The notes beneath the pieces were generated by a model. That model searched no databases. It had not been told where the DNA came from and saw only the letters and a program-made list of their open reading frames with translations. 34,621 bases of DNA from an uncultured Prevotellaceae bacterium. Lineage in GTDB: Bacteria; Bacteroidota; Bacteroidia; Bacteroidales; Bacteroidaceae. The stretch lies in NCBI GenBank assembly GCA_946407895.1, contig CAMJQA010000037.1:1-34621 (forward strand), written 5' to 3'. The position numbers and the translations under genes are program-made. Of this stretch, positions 1-8,133 are shown piece after piece; position 1 is the first letter of the stretch, and the number at the start of each line of letters is the position of its first letter.

Positions 1-134
1 CTCCCTCGCAGTGTGCAGGAATTTGCTTTTTTAACAAATGAACCGATCAAGTCTATCGTATAATATATGGAGGGCCTTCCGAAAATGGACACCTCGCCAA
101 GGAAAGAAGTTTAACCCCATAATATACGAAGACA

Positions 135-1004
135 ATGAAACAGATTCAAATTTTCCCCTCCATCACAACAATTGACAGCCACTCCTTGAAATCCTACTTG
201 AACGAAGTGTCGCGAATCCCGTGCCTGACCCCAGAAGAAGAGGCGAACCTGGCAAGTCTGATTCTCGAGGGCGGCAAAGAAGGCAGACTGGCGAAGGAAC
301 GGTTGGTTGTCGCTAACCTTCGGTTCGTAATCTCTATAGCCAAAATGTACCAGCACGCTGGAATGCTGCTGGAGGACCTGATCAACGAGGGAAATATCGG
401 ACTCATCAAGGCGGCAGACTGTTTCAATCCCACTCTTGGCTTCAAATTCATCACCTATGCCGTATGGCACATCAGGGAAAGCATACAGCGAGCACTCGTG
501 GAAAAGGGCGGATTTGTCAGGATCTCTTCTCACAAAGCCGACTTACAGAAGAAGCTCAAGCGCACCGCCGCGAGCTTCATGCAGAGGAATCAGCGCCAGC
601 CAAGCATCGCGGAACTCAGCGAATTGCTCAACGAGACAGAGAATAGAATCAAGTCAGCCATGGAGGCCGACTTGCAAGGCAAGCCCATCGATGTCCCTCT
701 GAGGGAAGATCGTGAGAGGTGCCTCAATGACATGTTGGCCGCCTCGAAGGAGACCAGGGCCGATTACCAGACGGACAGGGAATCACTCGCCATCGAACTC
801 AACTCAATTCTCAAGAACGTGCTGACGGACAGGGAACGTGAAGTGCTCGTCAACCTGTTCGGGATAGGCTGCTCGGCACACAACCTGAGTGAGGTGTCGT
901 CCATGACTGGCATCTGCATTGAGAGAATACGGCAAATAAGGGAAAGGGCACTGCTGCACCTGAGAATGAGCAAAAGCACCAACAGACTGAGGAAGTATCT
1001 CTGA
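135..1004 (+). CDS. Divergent RpoD-like (sigma-70) sigma factor paralogue
   Basis: The 289-aa product has the size and architecture of the short Bacteroidetes primary sigma factor: no region 1.1, region 2 at about residues 17-130, region 3 at about 135-200 and region 4 at about 225-285. Visible signatures are LVVANLRFVISIAK, DLINEGNIGLIKAA and the C-terminal helix-turn-helix ending ERIRQIRERALLHLR. It differs from the canonical housekeeping protein at promoter-contacting places. The paired Trp of region 2.3 (YAVWWIRQSI in the usual protein) reads YAVWHIRESI, and the usual RLPLN of region 2.4 reads RISSH. This suggests an alternative group-2 sigma factor with altered promoter preference rather than the main RpoD; that is inference. 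A smalltalk gene follows 117 nt downstream on the same strand. The ATG at 135 is the only start giving the usual N terminus (short lead, then SYLNEVSR). Confidence 0.88.
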   Translation: MKQIQIFPSITTIDSHSLKSYLNEVSRIPCLTPEEEANLASLILEGGKEGRLAKERLVVANLRFVISIAKMYQHAGMLLEDLINEGNIGLIKAADCFNPTLGFKFITYAVWHIRESIQRALVEKGGFVRISSHKADLQKKLKRTAASFMQRNQRQPSIAELSELLNETENRIKSAMEADLQGKPIDVPLREDRERCLNDMLAASKETRADYQTDRESLAIELNSILKNVLTDREREVLVNLFGIGCSAHNLSEVSSMTGICIERIRQIRERALLHLRMSKSTNRLRKYL

Positions 1005-1082
1005 GGGCAAGATAATCCCGAATCGGTCATTAGACTGTTACGCGCTAATAAAGTCATCTTTGACCTTCAGTCGAGACACAAT

Positions 1083-1116
1083 TTTGCAAATTTGCAAATT
1101 TGCATTTTTGCATTTG
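1083..1116. repeat. Four 8-bp AT-rich repeats ahead of the smalltalk gene
   Basis: Four consecutive 8-bp units read TTTGCAAA, TTTGCAAA, TTTGCATT, TTTGCATT and end 6 nt before the ATG at 1122. The first two units are palindromic. The position suggests an effect on transcription start or on ribosome access to the small gene. Copy number could also vary by slippage. No function is known to me. Confidence 0.7.
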
Positions 1117-1121
1117 ATAAA

Positions 1122-1235
1122 ATGGCGAGTGGAAATACGTGGAAATTCATCTTGCAGCTCATCATCAGCATACTGACGGCCATCATGACCACACTGGGCG
1201 TTACCAGCTGCATGGGAGCTATGACAAACTTCTGA
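1122..1235 (+). CDS. Smalltalk family small membrane-associated protein
   Basis: This 37-aa ORF starts at the ATG at 1122 and stops with TGA at 1233-1235. The product begins MASGNTWKFILQ, continues with a hydrophobic segment rich in I, L, T and A at about residues 9-28, and ends with GVTSCM followed by six residues. A W-K near the start, an I-L-T-A-I core and a closing G-V-T-S-C match what I recall of the Bacteroidales 'smalltalk' family, whose function is unknown. Those genes commonly sit next to HU-type DNA-binding and amidase genes. Here the neighbour is a sigma-factor paralogue instead. The hydrophobic helix suggests membrane association. A strong terminator follows 41 nt downstream, which supports a real short transcript. 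Confidence 0.72.
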   Translation: MASGNTWKFILQLIISILTAIMTTLGVTSCMGAMTNF

Positions 1236-1276
1236 CAAAAAAAGGAACGGATAATTCTATCTTCTGTCTGAAAGCA

Positions 1277-1314
1277 AAATCCCTGCCATCTCTTTTGGCA
1301 GGGATTTCCTTTTT
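1277..1314. terminator. Bidirectional intrinsic terminator
   Basis: A perfect 12-bp stem pairs AAATCCCTGCCA (1277-1288) with TGGCAGGGATTT (1296-1307) across a 7-nt loop. A T-run follows on the plus strand (1310-1314). On the minus strand the hairpin is followed by TTTGCTTTC. It lies between the smalltalk gene (+) and cysK (-) and probably ends both transcripts. Confidence 0.88.
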
Positions 1315-1375
1315 AAGGGACGTATGATTCCCCGTTAATTGAACGTGGGGGCATTAATTGCCGTTTGGCTATCCG

Positions 1376-2323
1376 TCAGAGGGGGTACTCCTCGAAGGCG
1401 TAGAGCACCGTGGAGAGGTAGCGCTCGCCCGTGTCGGGCAGCAGCACTACGATGCGCTTGCCCTTGTTCTCGGGCCGCAGGGCCACCTGTGCAGCGGCGT
1501 AGGCTGCGGCTCCGGCCGAGATGCCCACGAGCAGGCCCTCCTGGCGGCCCAGCTGGCGGCCGGTAAGTATGGCTGCGTCGTTCTCCACGTCGAAAACCTC
1601 GTCGATGACCTCGGCGTCGTACGTCTTGGGCACGAATCCGGCGCCGATGCCCTGAATCTTGTGCGGCCCGCTCGGCCCGCCGTTCAGTACGGGCGACGAC
1701 TTGGGCTCCACGGCTATCACCTTGATGCCGGGGTTCTGCTCCTTCAGGTATCGTCCCACGCCCGAGATGGTTCCGCCCGTGCCTACTCCGGCCACGAAGA
1801 TGTCCACCTGCCCGTCGGTCTGGCTCCATATCTCGGGGCCCGTGGTGGCGTAGTGGCGCTCGGGGTTGGCGGGGTTCTCGAACTGCTGCAGGATGACGGC
1901 GCCGGGCGTGCTGTCGCGCAGAGCCTCTGCCTCGCGTATGGCGCCGGGCATGCCGTCCTTGCCGGGCGTCAGCCGCACCTCGGCGCCGTAGGCCTTCACC
2001 AGGTTGCGGCGCTCTATGCTCATCGTGTCGGGCATGGTCAGTATGAGGTGGTAGCCCTTAACGGCGCTTACGAGCGCCAGTCCCACGCCAGTGTTGCCGC
2101 TGGTGGGCTCAATGATGGTGGCGCCGGGCTTCAAGATGCCTCGCCGCTCGGCATCCTCAATCATGGCCAGTGCTATGCGGTCCTTAACGCTGCCGCCGGG
2201 GTTGAAGTACTCTACCTTGGCAACGATGGGCGTCGGTATGCCCTGTGCCTCGGAAAACTTGTTGAGCTCAAGAAGTGGGGTGTTGCCGATGAGCTCGGTC
2301 AGCTGTTTTGCAATCTGTGACAT
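1376..2323 (-). CDS. cysK: Cysteine synthase A (O-acetylserine sulfhydrylase)
   Basis: The 315-aa PLP enzyme makes cysteine from O-acetylserine and sulfide in the cytoplasm. Motifs in order are [10 protein letters not shown] near residue 11, GGSVKDR with the PLP lysine at Lys47, the substrate loop [10 protein letters not shown], the phosphate-binding loop [20 protein letters not shown], and VGISAGAA near the end. Length and order fit CysK rather than CysM. I chose the start at 2323 because it has AGGAGA upstream and gives [15 protein letters not shown]; an upstream ATG at 2350 would add nine poorly conserved residues. metY lies just upstream on the same strand, so the two form a sulfur-assimilation pair, although cysK appears to have its own -7 element. 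Confidence 0.95.
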   Translation of the reverse strand: MSQIAKQLTELIGNTPLLELNKFSEAQGIPTPIVAKVEYFNPGGSVKDRIALAMIEDAERRGILKPGATIIEPTSGNTGVGLALVSAVKGYHLILTMPDTMSIERRNLVKAYGAEVRLTPGKDGMPGAIREAEALRDSTPGAVILQQFENPANPERHYATTGPEIWSQTDGQVDIFVAGVGTGGTISGVGRYLKEQNPGIKVIAVEPKSSPVLNGGPSGPHKIQGIGAGFVPKTYDAEVIDEVFDVENDAAILTGRQLGRQEGLLVGISAGAAAYAAAQVALRPENKGKRIVVLLPDTGERYLSTVLYAFEEYPL

Positions 2324-2347
2324 AATGCTATTTCTCCTTTTCGTGTG

Positions 2348-2355
2348 CAAAAATA
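2348..2355 (-). promoter_or_regulatory. Possible cysK promoter, -7 element TATTTTTG
   Basis: On the minus strand TATTTTTG matches the Bacteroidetes TAnnTTTG element and ends 25 nt before the cysK ATG. No good TTTG lies about 20 bp upstream, so only the -7 half is supported. Confidence 0.45.
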
Positions 2356-2421
2356 CATAAATTATGTGATATATGTTGGCTCTCGCGGTTAAAAAAATCT
2401 GCTCAGCGTGGCGATAGTGAC

Positions 2422-3711
2422 TTATATCTGGTCCAACGCCTGGCCCAGGTCGTCGAGTATGTCGTCGATGTGCTCCGTGCCGATGCTCAGGCGGATGGTC
2501 GACGGCGTGATGTGCTGCTCGGCGAGCTCGCTGGGTGAGAGTTGCGAGTGCGTGGTCGTATAGGGGTGGATGACAAGGCTCTTCACGTCGGCCACATTTG
2601 CCAGCAGTGAGAAGATCTTCAGGGCGTCGATGAAGCGCCAGGCCTCCTGCTGTCCGCCGCGTATCTCGAATGTGAAGATGCTGCCGGCCCCCTTGGGGAA
2701 GTATCGTTGGTATAGTGCGTGGTCGGGATGGCTGCTGAGCGCCGGATGGTTCACTTGCGCCACCTTGGGATGGCTGTTCAGGTAGTGGACGACGCGCAGT
2801 GCGTTCTCGATGTGCCGCTCCACGCGCAGGGAGAGCGTCTCTACGCCCTGCAGGATGATCCAGGCGTTGAATGGGGAGATGGCTGCGCCCGTATCGCGCA
2901 GTATGACGGCGCGTATGCGGGTGACGTAGGCTGCCGCTCCGGCCACGTCGGCGAAGATGGCGCCGTGGTACGACGGATCGGGCTGCGCCAGGGTGGGGAA
3001 CTTCTGTGCATTGGCCTTCCAGTCGAAGCGTCCGCCGTCCACGATGACGCCTCCGAGCGATGAGCCGTGCCCCCCGAGGAATTTTGTGGCGGAGTGGAAG
3101 ACGATGTCGGCGCCGTGCTCCAGCGGACGGATGACGTAGGGGGTGGCGAACGTGTTGTCCACGATGAGGGGGATGTTGTTGCGGTGTGCCACGCGTGCCA
3201 CTCCCTCGATGTCGAGCACGTCGCTGTTCGGATTGCCGAACGTTTCGGCGAAGATGGCCTTCGTGTTGGGCCTGATGGCGGCCTGCAGGGCGTCGAGGTC
3301 GTTCACCCGCAGGATGGTGTTCTGTATGCCGAGCGCCGAGAGGGTGTGTGTGATGAGGTTGTACGAGCCGCCGTAGAGGTTATCGGCCGCGATGATGTGG
3401 TCGCCCGCGCCTGCAATGTTCTGGATGGTGTATGTGGCGGCGGCTGCTCCGCTCGCCACGGCCAGGGCGGCCACGCCGCCTTCCAGGGCGGCCACCCTCT
3501 CCTCCAGTACGGCCTGCGTGGAGTTCGTCAGGCGGCCGTAGATGTTGCCGGGGTCGCGCAGTCCGAAGCGGTCGGCCGCGTGCTGCGAGTTGTGGAACAC
3601 ATAGCTGGTTGTCTGGTAGATGGGCACGGCGCGAGCGTCCGTTGCGGGGTCTGCCTGCTCCTGTCCTACGTGGAGCTGGAGCGTCTCGAAGTGAAGTTTT
3701 TTCTCTGCCAT
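2422..3711 (-). CDS. metY: O-acetylhomoserine sulfhydrylase (MetY type)
   Basis: The 429-aa protein belongs to the Cys/Met metabolism PLP-dependent (gamma-type) family and joins sulfide to O-acetylhomoserine to make homocysteine. Signatures are [10 protein letters not shown] at the N terminus, YGRLTNST at about 58, ASGAAA at 87-92, and [11 protein letters not shown] with the PLP lysine at Lys210. The C-terminal [14 protein letters not shown] is typical of MetY. The length of about 430 residues separates it from the shorter MetB/MetC proteins (about 380). It is transcribed towards cysK with a 98-nt gap, and from a good promoter divergent to the Lrp/AsnC gene, which may regulate it. Confidence 0.93.
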   Translation of the reverse strand: MAEKKLHFETLQLHVGQEQADPATDARAVPIYQTTSYVFHNSQHAADRFGLRDPGNIYGRLTNSTQAVLEERVAALEGGVAALAVASGAAAATYTIQNIAGAGDHIIAADNLYGGSYNLITHTLSALGIQNTILRVNDLDALQAAIRPNTKAIFAETFGNPNSDVLDIEGVARVAHRNNIPLIVDNTFATPYVIRPLEHGADIVFHSATKFLGGHGSSLGGVIVDGGRFDWKANAQKFPTLAQPDPSYHGAIFADVAGAAAYVTRIRAVILRDTGAAISPFNAWIILQGVETLSLRVERHIENALRVVHYLNSHPKVAQVNHPALSSHPDHALYQRYFPKGAGSIFTFEIRGGQQEAWRFIDALKIFSLLANVADVKSLVIHPYTTTHSQLSPSELAEQHITPSTIRLSIGTEHIDDILDDLGQALDQI

Positions 3712-3780
3712 AGTCGTTTTGTTTTAGAATTGTTATAGATATGTTGACTCTTTTGCCGATTCTTTGTCCTTTCGACGGTG

Positions 3781-3813
3781 CAAAGGTACGCCGATTTGGA
3801 TTTATCTTCCAAA
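3781..3813 (-). promoter_or_regulatory. metY promoter, Bacteroidetes -33/-7 type
   Basis: On the minus strand TTTG (3813-3810) is followed after 21 bp by TACCTTTG (3788-3781), a full match to TTTG-N20-TAnnTTTG. It lies about 70 nt upstream of metY and reads away from the Lrp/AsnC gene. An Lrp-type regulator bound in this 229-bp divergent region could control both directions. Confidence 0.78.
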
Positions 3814-3940
3814 TTATTTGCAGGATTCGGAAAATATCCCTAATTTTGCGCCGTTGTTGGAAGGATTTTCTGCCGCGGGGCGGATTTTGATGCCCCTGAC
3901 AGAATAATATTCCACGGCGGCGTAGATTTTGACCGAATAT

Positions 3941-4405
3941 ATGATGGACAAGCTGGATAAAACCGACATTTTGATACTGCGTACGCTGCAGCGGAACGCC
4001 AAACTGACCACCAAGGAGCTGGCCGACGCCGTGAACCTGACCCCTACGCCCGTTTTCGAGCGCCAGAAGCGCCTGGAGCGGCAGGGTTACATCAAGAGGT
4101 ACGTGGCTGTGCTCGACCCGGAGAAGCTCGACCGCGGTTTGCAGGTTTATGTGAAGGTGAAGCTGAAGCAAATCAACCACGAGATAGCCGATGCGTTCAT
4201 GCGGCGCATCATGCGGATACCCGAGGTGACGGAATGCTACAACATTTCGGGCGCATACGACTACCTGCTGAAGGTGCGTGCGGCCGACATGCGCGAGTAC
4301 CAGGAGTTTGTGCTCAACAAGCTGGGCGTCATCGAGAGCCTGGCGTCGCTGGAGAGCACGTTTGTGATGAGCGAGGTGAAGCAAACCTACGGGATAGACA
4401 TCTAA
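3941..4405 (+). CDS. Lrp/AsnC family transcriptional regulator
   Basis: The 154-aa protein has an N-terminal winged helix-turn-helix (about residues 4-60: DKTDILILRTLQRNAKLTTK, then ELADAVNLTPTPVFERQKRL) and a C-terminal RAM/AsnC effector domain (about 65-150). The latter includes PEVTECYNISGAYDYLLKV and ends EVKQTYGID. This is the usual Bacteroidales Lrp layout. Start candidates are ATG at 3941 and 3944 and TTG at 3929; no clear Shine-Dalgarno decides between them. Divergent placement beside metY suggests control of sulfur amino-acid synthesis in response to an amino acid, which is inference. The gene is followed within 4 nt of its stop by a 42-bp tandem array. Confidence 0.92.
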   Translation: MMDKLDKTDILILRTLQRNAKLTTKELADAVNLTPTPVFERQKRLERQGYIKRYVAVLDPEKLDRGLQVYVKVKLKQINHEIADAFMRRIMRIPEVTECYNISGAYDYLLKVRAADMREYQEFVLNKLGVIESLASLESTFVMSEVKQTYGIDI

Positions 4406-4408
4406 ACG

Positions 4409-4843
4409 GCTTACAAGAGGGCCAAAATCTGCAAAGAGGTGCGCTTGCAGGCTTACAAGAGAGCCAAAATCTCCGCAGACGTGCGCTTGCAGGCTTACAA
4501 GAGGGCCAAAATCTGCAAAGAGGTGCGCTTGCAGGCTTACAAGAGGGCCAAAATCTCCAAAGAGGTGCATTTGCAGGCTTACATGAGGCATAAAATCTCC
4601 AAAGAGGCACGCTTGCAGGCTTACAATGGTGCCTCTTTGCAGATTTTTGAGCGTTTGCAGGCTTACAATGGCCCATCTTTTCAAAAAGAGGCACGTTTGC
4701 AGCCTTACAAGAGAGCCAAATTCTCCAAAGAGTTGCGTTTGCAGCCTTACAATGGCCCGTCTTTTCAAAAAGAGGCACGTTTGCAGGCTTACAAGATGGC
4801 CAAAATCTCCAAAGAGGTGCGTTTGCAGCCTTACAAGCGTGCC
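4409..4843 (+). repeat. 42-bp tandem array A, about 10.4 copies
   Basis: Ten full 42-bp units start at 4409 and at every 42 bp after that to 4787, with a partial eleventh at 4829. Every unit opens with [GC]CTTACA and most close with [CT]TTGCAG, so each junction reads TTGCAGGCTTACA or a close variant. Two unit interiors alternate towards the 3' end. One contains GAGGGCCAAAATCTCCAAAG. The other contains TGGCCCATCTTTTCAAAAAG. Units 7+8 and 9+10 therefore form an 84-bp higher-order duplication. Because 42 is divisible by three, long open frames run through the array on both strands. Their product is a bare 14-residue repeat with no recognisable fold, so I treat the array as non-coding. It fills the gap between the Lrp gene and the sulfatase promoter. 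Confidence 0.95.
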
Positions 4844-4867
4844 TCCCGACGGAAAACCGCGAATATA

Positions 4868-4899
4868 TTTGGCCGTTTGTCGGGCAATTTGTATCTTTG
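4868..4899 (+). promoter_or_regulatory. Sulfatase operon promoter
   Basis: TTTG (4868-4871), 20 bp, then TATCTTTG (4892-4899) match the Bacteroidetes consensus fully. Transcription should start near 4906, leaving a leader of about 100 nt that contains the duplicated hairpin at 4912-4989. Confidence 0.8.
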
Positions 4900-4911
4900 T
4901 GGCCGGGAATA

Positions 4912-4989
4912 CAACCATCGGGCAGCAGACTTTCGTCTTTTTGCCCTCGTTTTCAACCATCGGGCAGCAGACTTTCGTCTTTTTGCCCC
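4912..4989 (+). repeat. 42-bp tandem duplication (hairpin) in the sulfatase leader
   Basis: Two copies start at 4912 and 4954, exactly 42 bp apart, and are identical over about 36 bp. Each copy can fold with outer arms GGGCA and TGCCC and inner arms AGAC and GTCT around TTTC. Both copies lie between the promoter and the ATG at 5008, so they would be transcribed as tandem hairpins in the 5' leader. Confidence 0.85.
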
Positions 4990-5007
4990 TCAACTAAACC
5001 AACGAGC

Positions 5008-6615
5008 ATGAAACTGAACAATCCTTTTGGCCTCTCGCTGCTCTGCGCCACCTCCGGCATGACGGTGGCGGGCCCGCTGTCGGGCAGCAGCCGGGCCGTT
5101 GCAGCCCCGGGCGGACGCATGAACATCGTGTACATCATGTGCGACGACCACAGCTTCCAGACCATCAGTGCCTACGGGCATCCCCTGTCGCGCCTGGCAC
5201 CCACCCCCAACATCGACCGCCTGGCGCGGCGCGGCATACGCTTCGACCGCGCCTACGTGGAGAACTCGCTGAGCACGCCGAGCCGCGCCTGCCTGATGAC
5301 AGGCCTCTACAGCCACCAGAACGGGCAGACCATGCTGACCAACAGGATGGATACTACGGTGACATTTATACCGCAACTCATGCAGCAGGCGGGATACCAG
5401 ACGGCCATGATTGGCAAGTGGCACATGCTGTGCGAGCCGCGAGGCTTCGATACGTACAGCATCCTGTCGGGGCAGGGCGAATACTACAACCCGCGGTTCA
5501 AGAGCGAGGCTACAGGCGGACGCTACGTGCGCGAGGAGGGCTATGCCACGGACCTCATCACCCGCAAGGCCCTCGATTTCCTCCGCCAGCGTGACCGCAA
5601 TCGCCCCTTCCTGCTCTACGTGCACCACAAGGCGCCCCACAGGCCCTGGCTGCCGCCCCTGGAGTACCTCGACCTCTACGAGGACGTGGAGTTCCCCATG
5701 CCGGCGACGTTCTATGACGACTACACGTCGCGCGGCCCGGCCGCAGCGGAGCAGCGTATGCGCATCGACGAGCACATGGCCATGATTTACGACCTGAAGC
5801 TCTACGGCTACGAGGGCTCCGGGCACGAATGCGACGTCTCGCAGCTGTGGCGCGCTGCCCTGCAGACCATGACGCCCGAGGAGCGCGCGCAGTGGCTCGA
5901 GAATTACGAGCGGAAGAACGCCCCCTTCATGCAGCAACAAGAAAATATGACGCACGACGAGGTTGTGCGCTGGAAGTACCAGCGCTACATCAAGGACTAC
6001 CTGCGCGTAATCCGCCGCGTGGACGACTCGGTGGGCCAGTTGCTCGACTACCTTGAGGCGGAGGGCCTGATGGACAGCACGATGATCGTATATACCTCTG
6101 ACCAGGGCTTCTACATGGGCGAGCACGGATGGTTCGACAAGCGGTTCATGTACGAGGAGTCGTTCCGCACGCCCCTCATCATCAGCTACCCCGGCTGCCG
6201 CGGCGGCAGCGAGAGCGATGTCATGGTGCAGAACCTCGACTTCGGGCCCACCTTCCTCGACATCGCCCGCAAGGAGCAGCCCGCCGACATGTACGGACGC
6301 AGCCTCATGCCCGTATTGCGCAAAAACGGGCGCAGACCGCGGGGTTGGCGCAAGCAGCTCTACTACCACTTCTACGACCACACGGCCGAGCACAACGTCA
6401 TGCGCCACGACGGGCTCAGCGACCGCCGCTACAAGCTCATACACTTCTACGACGAGCGCGGCGAGCGGCCTGCCTACGACGAGTTCTACGACCTGAAGCA
6501 GGACCCACACGAACTGCACAACCTGGCGGACGATCCGCGCTACAGCCGGAAGATTGCGCGCTTCCGCAAGGAACTCCAGCGGACGCGCGAGTCCATCGGC
6601 GTCCGGGAATATTAG
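5008..6615 (+). CDS. Ser-type sulfatase, S1 family, exported
   Basis: The 535-aa alkaline-phosphatase-fold sulfatase removes sulfate esters from a glycan. The formylglycine site is STPSRACLMTG with the modified residue at Ser89, so it is the serine type. The metal ligands Asp46-Asp47 (MCDDH), GKWH, the Lys-His of HHKAPHRPW and the TSDQGF motif are all present. The segments RWKYQRYIKDYLRVI and GEHGWFDKRFMYEES resemble the S1_11 group that includes N-acetylglucosamine-6-sulfatases; the substrate is not provable here. The N terminus (MKLNNPFGLSLLCATSG) is a weak export signal. I chose the ATG at 5008 because upstream in-frame sequence is only repeat. The maturase gene follows 41 nt downstream. 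Confidence 0.92.
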   Translation: MKLNNPFGLSLLCATSGMTVAGPLSGSSRAVAAPGGRMNIVYIMCDDHSFQTISAYGHPLSRLAPTPNIDRLARRGIRFDRAYVENSLSTPSRACLMTGLYSHQNGQTMLTNRMDTTVTFIPQLMQQAGYQTAMIGKWHMLCEPRGFDTYSILSGQGEYYNPRFKSEATGGRYVREEGYATDLITRKALDFLRQRDRNRPFLLYVHHKAPHRPWLPPLEYLDLYEDVEFPMPATFYDDYTSRGPAAAEQRMRIDEHMAMIYDLKLYGYEGSGHECDVSQLWRAALQTMTPEERAQWLENYERKNAPFMQQQENMTHDEVVRWKYQRYIKDYLRVIRRVDDSVGQLLDYLEAEGLMDSTMIVYTSDQGFYMGEHGWFDKRFMYEESFRTPLIISYPGCRGGSESDVMVQNLDFGPTFLDIARKEQPADMYGRSLMPVLRKNGRRPRGWRKQLYYHFYDHTAEHNVMRHDGLSDRRYKLIHFYDERGERPAYDEFYDLKQDPHELHNLADDPRYSRKIARFRKELQRTRESIGVREY

Positions 6616-6656
6616 CCTTTACATTATTATATATATATTGTCAACCCGCAGCCGCC

Positions 6657-7865
6657 ATGATGTTCAACCTGATGCTGAAGCCCGCAGGCGCACGTTGCAA
6701 CCTCCGCTGCACGTATTGCTACTACCTCGGCAAGCAGCGCCTCTACGGCGGCGCCAGGGAGGTGATGAGCGACGAGCTGCTGGAACGGTTGACGCGCGAC
6801 TATATCAACTGTCAGCCTACCAGCGAGGTGCTGTTCACCTGGCATGGCGGCGAACCGCTGCTGCGCCCCCTCAGCTTCTACCGCAGGGCCCTTGCCATGC
6901 AGCAGCGCTATGCCGACGGGCGCCGCATCATCAACTGCATTCAGACGAACGGCACCCTGCTCACCGACGACTGGTGCCGCTTCCTGCGCGACAATGACTT
7001 CCTCGTGGGCATCAGCATCGACGGGCCGCAGGCGGAGCACGACGCCTTCCGCACGGATAAAAACGGCCAGCCCTCGTTCAGCGGCGTGATGAGGGGCATC
7101 GAATTGCTCAATCAGTACGGCGTCCAGTGGAACGGCTTGGCCGCCGTGAACCGCCTGAATGCCCGCCGTCCGCTCGGCTTCTACCACTTCTTCCGGCGGA
7201 TAGGCTGCCGCTACCTCCAGTTCACGCCCGTGGTGGAGCGCACGGTCCGCGATGAGGCCGGGGAGCGCCTTGCGGCCGTGGAGGAGGACCATTCGGTGGC
7301 CCGCCTGGCCGACTACAGCGTTACGCCCGAGCAGTGGGGCGCGTTCTGCTGCACCATCTTCGACGAGTGGTTGCGCCGCGACGTAGGGCACGTCTTCATC
7401 CAGCTCTTCGATGCCACGCTGGCCAACTGGGTGGGTGCGCCGCCGGGCGTATGCACCCTTGCCCGCACGTGCGGGCACACCGCGGCCGTCGAGTGGAACG
7501 GCGATTTGTATCCCTGCGACCACTTCGTGTTCCCCCAGTACCACCTGGGCAACATCGCAGACCAGCCTCTCCAGGATATGATGTCATCGGGCCGCCAGCA
7601 GTCCTTCAGCCGCATGAAGACGGCCGCGCTGCCCAGCCAGTGCCGCCATTGCCGCTACCTCTTCGCCTGCAACGGCGAATGTCCGCGCAACCGCTTCTGT
7701 CAGACGGAAGGCGGCGAGCCCGGCCTCAACTACCTCTGCGCCGGATACCACCGCTTCTTCGCCCACGTTGCGCCCTACATGGACTATATGGCCGCCGAGC
7801 TCGCAGCCCACCGCCCGCCCTCCAACATCATGGGGGCTTTGCGCAAAGGGGTCCTCTCGTTGTAA
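6657..7865 (+). CDS. Anaerobic sulfatase-maturating enzyme (radical SAM/SPASM)
   Basis: The 402-aa radical SAM enzyme converts the active-site Ser or Cys of sulfatases to formylglycine under anaerobic conditions. The radical SAM cluster motif CNLRCTYCYY gives Cys14, Cys18 and Cys21, preceded by LMLKPAGA. WHGGEP (SAM-binding GGE), QTNGTLL and VGISIDGP follow in order. The C-terminal SPASM cysteines are in CTLARTCGHT, LYPCDHF and CRHCRYLFACNGECPRNRF. It follows a Ser-type sulfatase, its likely client, across a 41-nt AT-rich gap with no promoter, so the two should be one transcript. Start ATG codons at 6657 and 6660 are both possible. A 42-bp array begins 2 nt after the stop. Confidence 0.94.
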   Translation: MMFNLMLKPAGARCNLRCTYCYYLGKQRLYGGAREVMSDELLERLTRDYINCQPTSEVLFTWHGGEPLLRPLSFYRRALAMQQRYADGRRIINCIQTNGTLLTDDWCRFLRDNDFLVGISIDGPQAEHDAFRTDKNGQPSFSGVMRGIELLNQYGVQWNGLAAVNRLNARRPLGFYHFFRRIGCRYLQFTPVVERTVRDEAGERLAAVEEDHSVARLADYSVTPEQWGAFCCTIFDEWLRRDVGHVFIQLFDATLANWVGAPPGVCTLARTCGHTAAVEWNGDLYPCDHFVFPQYHLGNIADQPLQDMMSSGRQQSFSRMKTAALPSQCRHCRYLFACNGECPRNRFCQTEGGEPGLNYLCAGYHRFFAHVAPYMDYMAAELAAHRPPSNIMGALRKGVLSL

Positions 7866-7866
7866 G

Positions 7867-8076
7867 GCAAGCGCTGCATATCGCGGAATTTATGTCGCCT
7901 GTAAGCCTGCAAGCGCTGCATATTGCGCAATTTATGTCGCCTGTAAGCCTGCAAGCGCTGCATATCGCCCAATTTATGTCGCCTGTAAGCCTGCAAGTGT
8001 TGCATATCGCCCAATTTATGTCGCCTGTAAGCTGGCCAGCGCTCCAAATCCCTAAAATTTCTTAAATTGTTTGCAG
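7867..8076 (-). repeat. 42-bp tandem array B, four copies plus a degenerate fifth
   Basis: Four 42-bp units start at 7867, 7909, 7951 and 7993, each containing GCATATCGC or a variant and TTTATGTCGCCTGTAAGC. A diverged fifth copy (8035-8076) leads into the promoter of the next gene. Read on the minus strand, each junction is TTGCAGGCTTACAGG, the same core as in array A. The array therefore belongs to the same family in the opposite orientation. It starts immediately after the maturase stop codon. Confidence 0.95.
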
Positions 8077-8101
8077 GCATTACCAGAAATTCCTATCTTT
8101 G
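8070..8101 (+). promoter_or_regulatory. Promoter of the GH140-like gene
   Basis: TTTG (8070-8073), 20 bp, then TATCTTTG (8094-8101) give a full consensus match 33 nt before the ATG at 8134. The -33 element lies in TTTGCAGGCATTAC, which resembles the 42-bp family core, so the promoter may have been built into the end of array B. Confidence 0.8.
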
Positions 8102-8133
8102 CCATCGACAAACTAATAAAATTCAGCATAATT

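Noticed and set aside
2960..3738. Plus-strand ORFs opposite metY
   Set aside because: They are antisense shadows of a clearly conserved PLP enzyme and show no domain of their own.
3380..4993. Minus-strand ORF of 537 aa
   Set aside because: It crosses array A, the Lrp gene on the other strand and part of metY out of frame; it is a shadow of real genes and repeats.
4439..5011. Plus-strand ORF of 190 aa through array A and into the sulfatase leader
   Set aside because: The 42-bp period keeps frames open on both strands; the product is a plain 14-residue repeat, and the ORF runs through the sulfatase promoter.
4990..6519. Minus-strand ORF of 509 aa opposite the sulfatase
   Set aside because: High GC at third codon positions opens antisense frames; the plus-strand product has a complete sulfatase active site.
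4409..8076. CRISPR array
   Set aside because: Units are contiguous with no unique spacers, and no cas genes are near.
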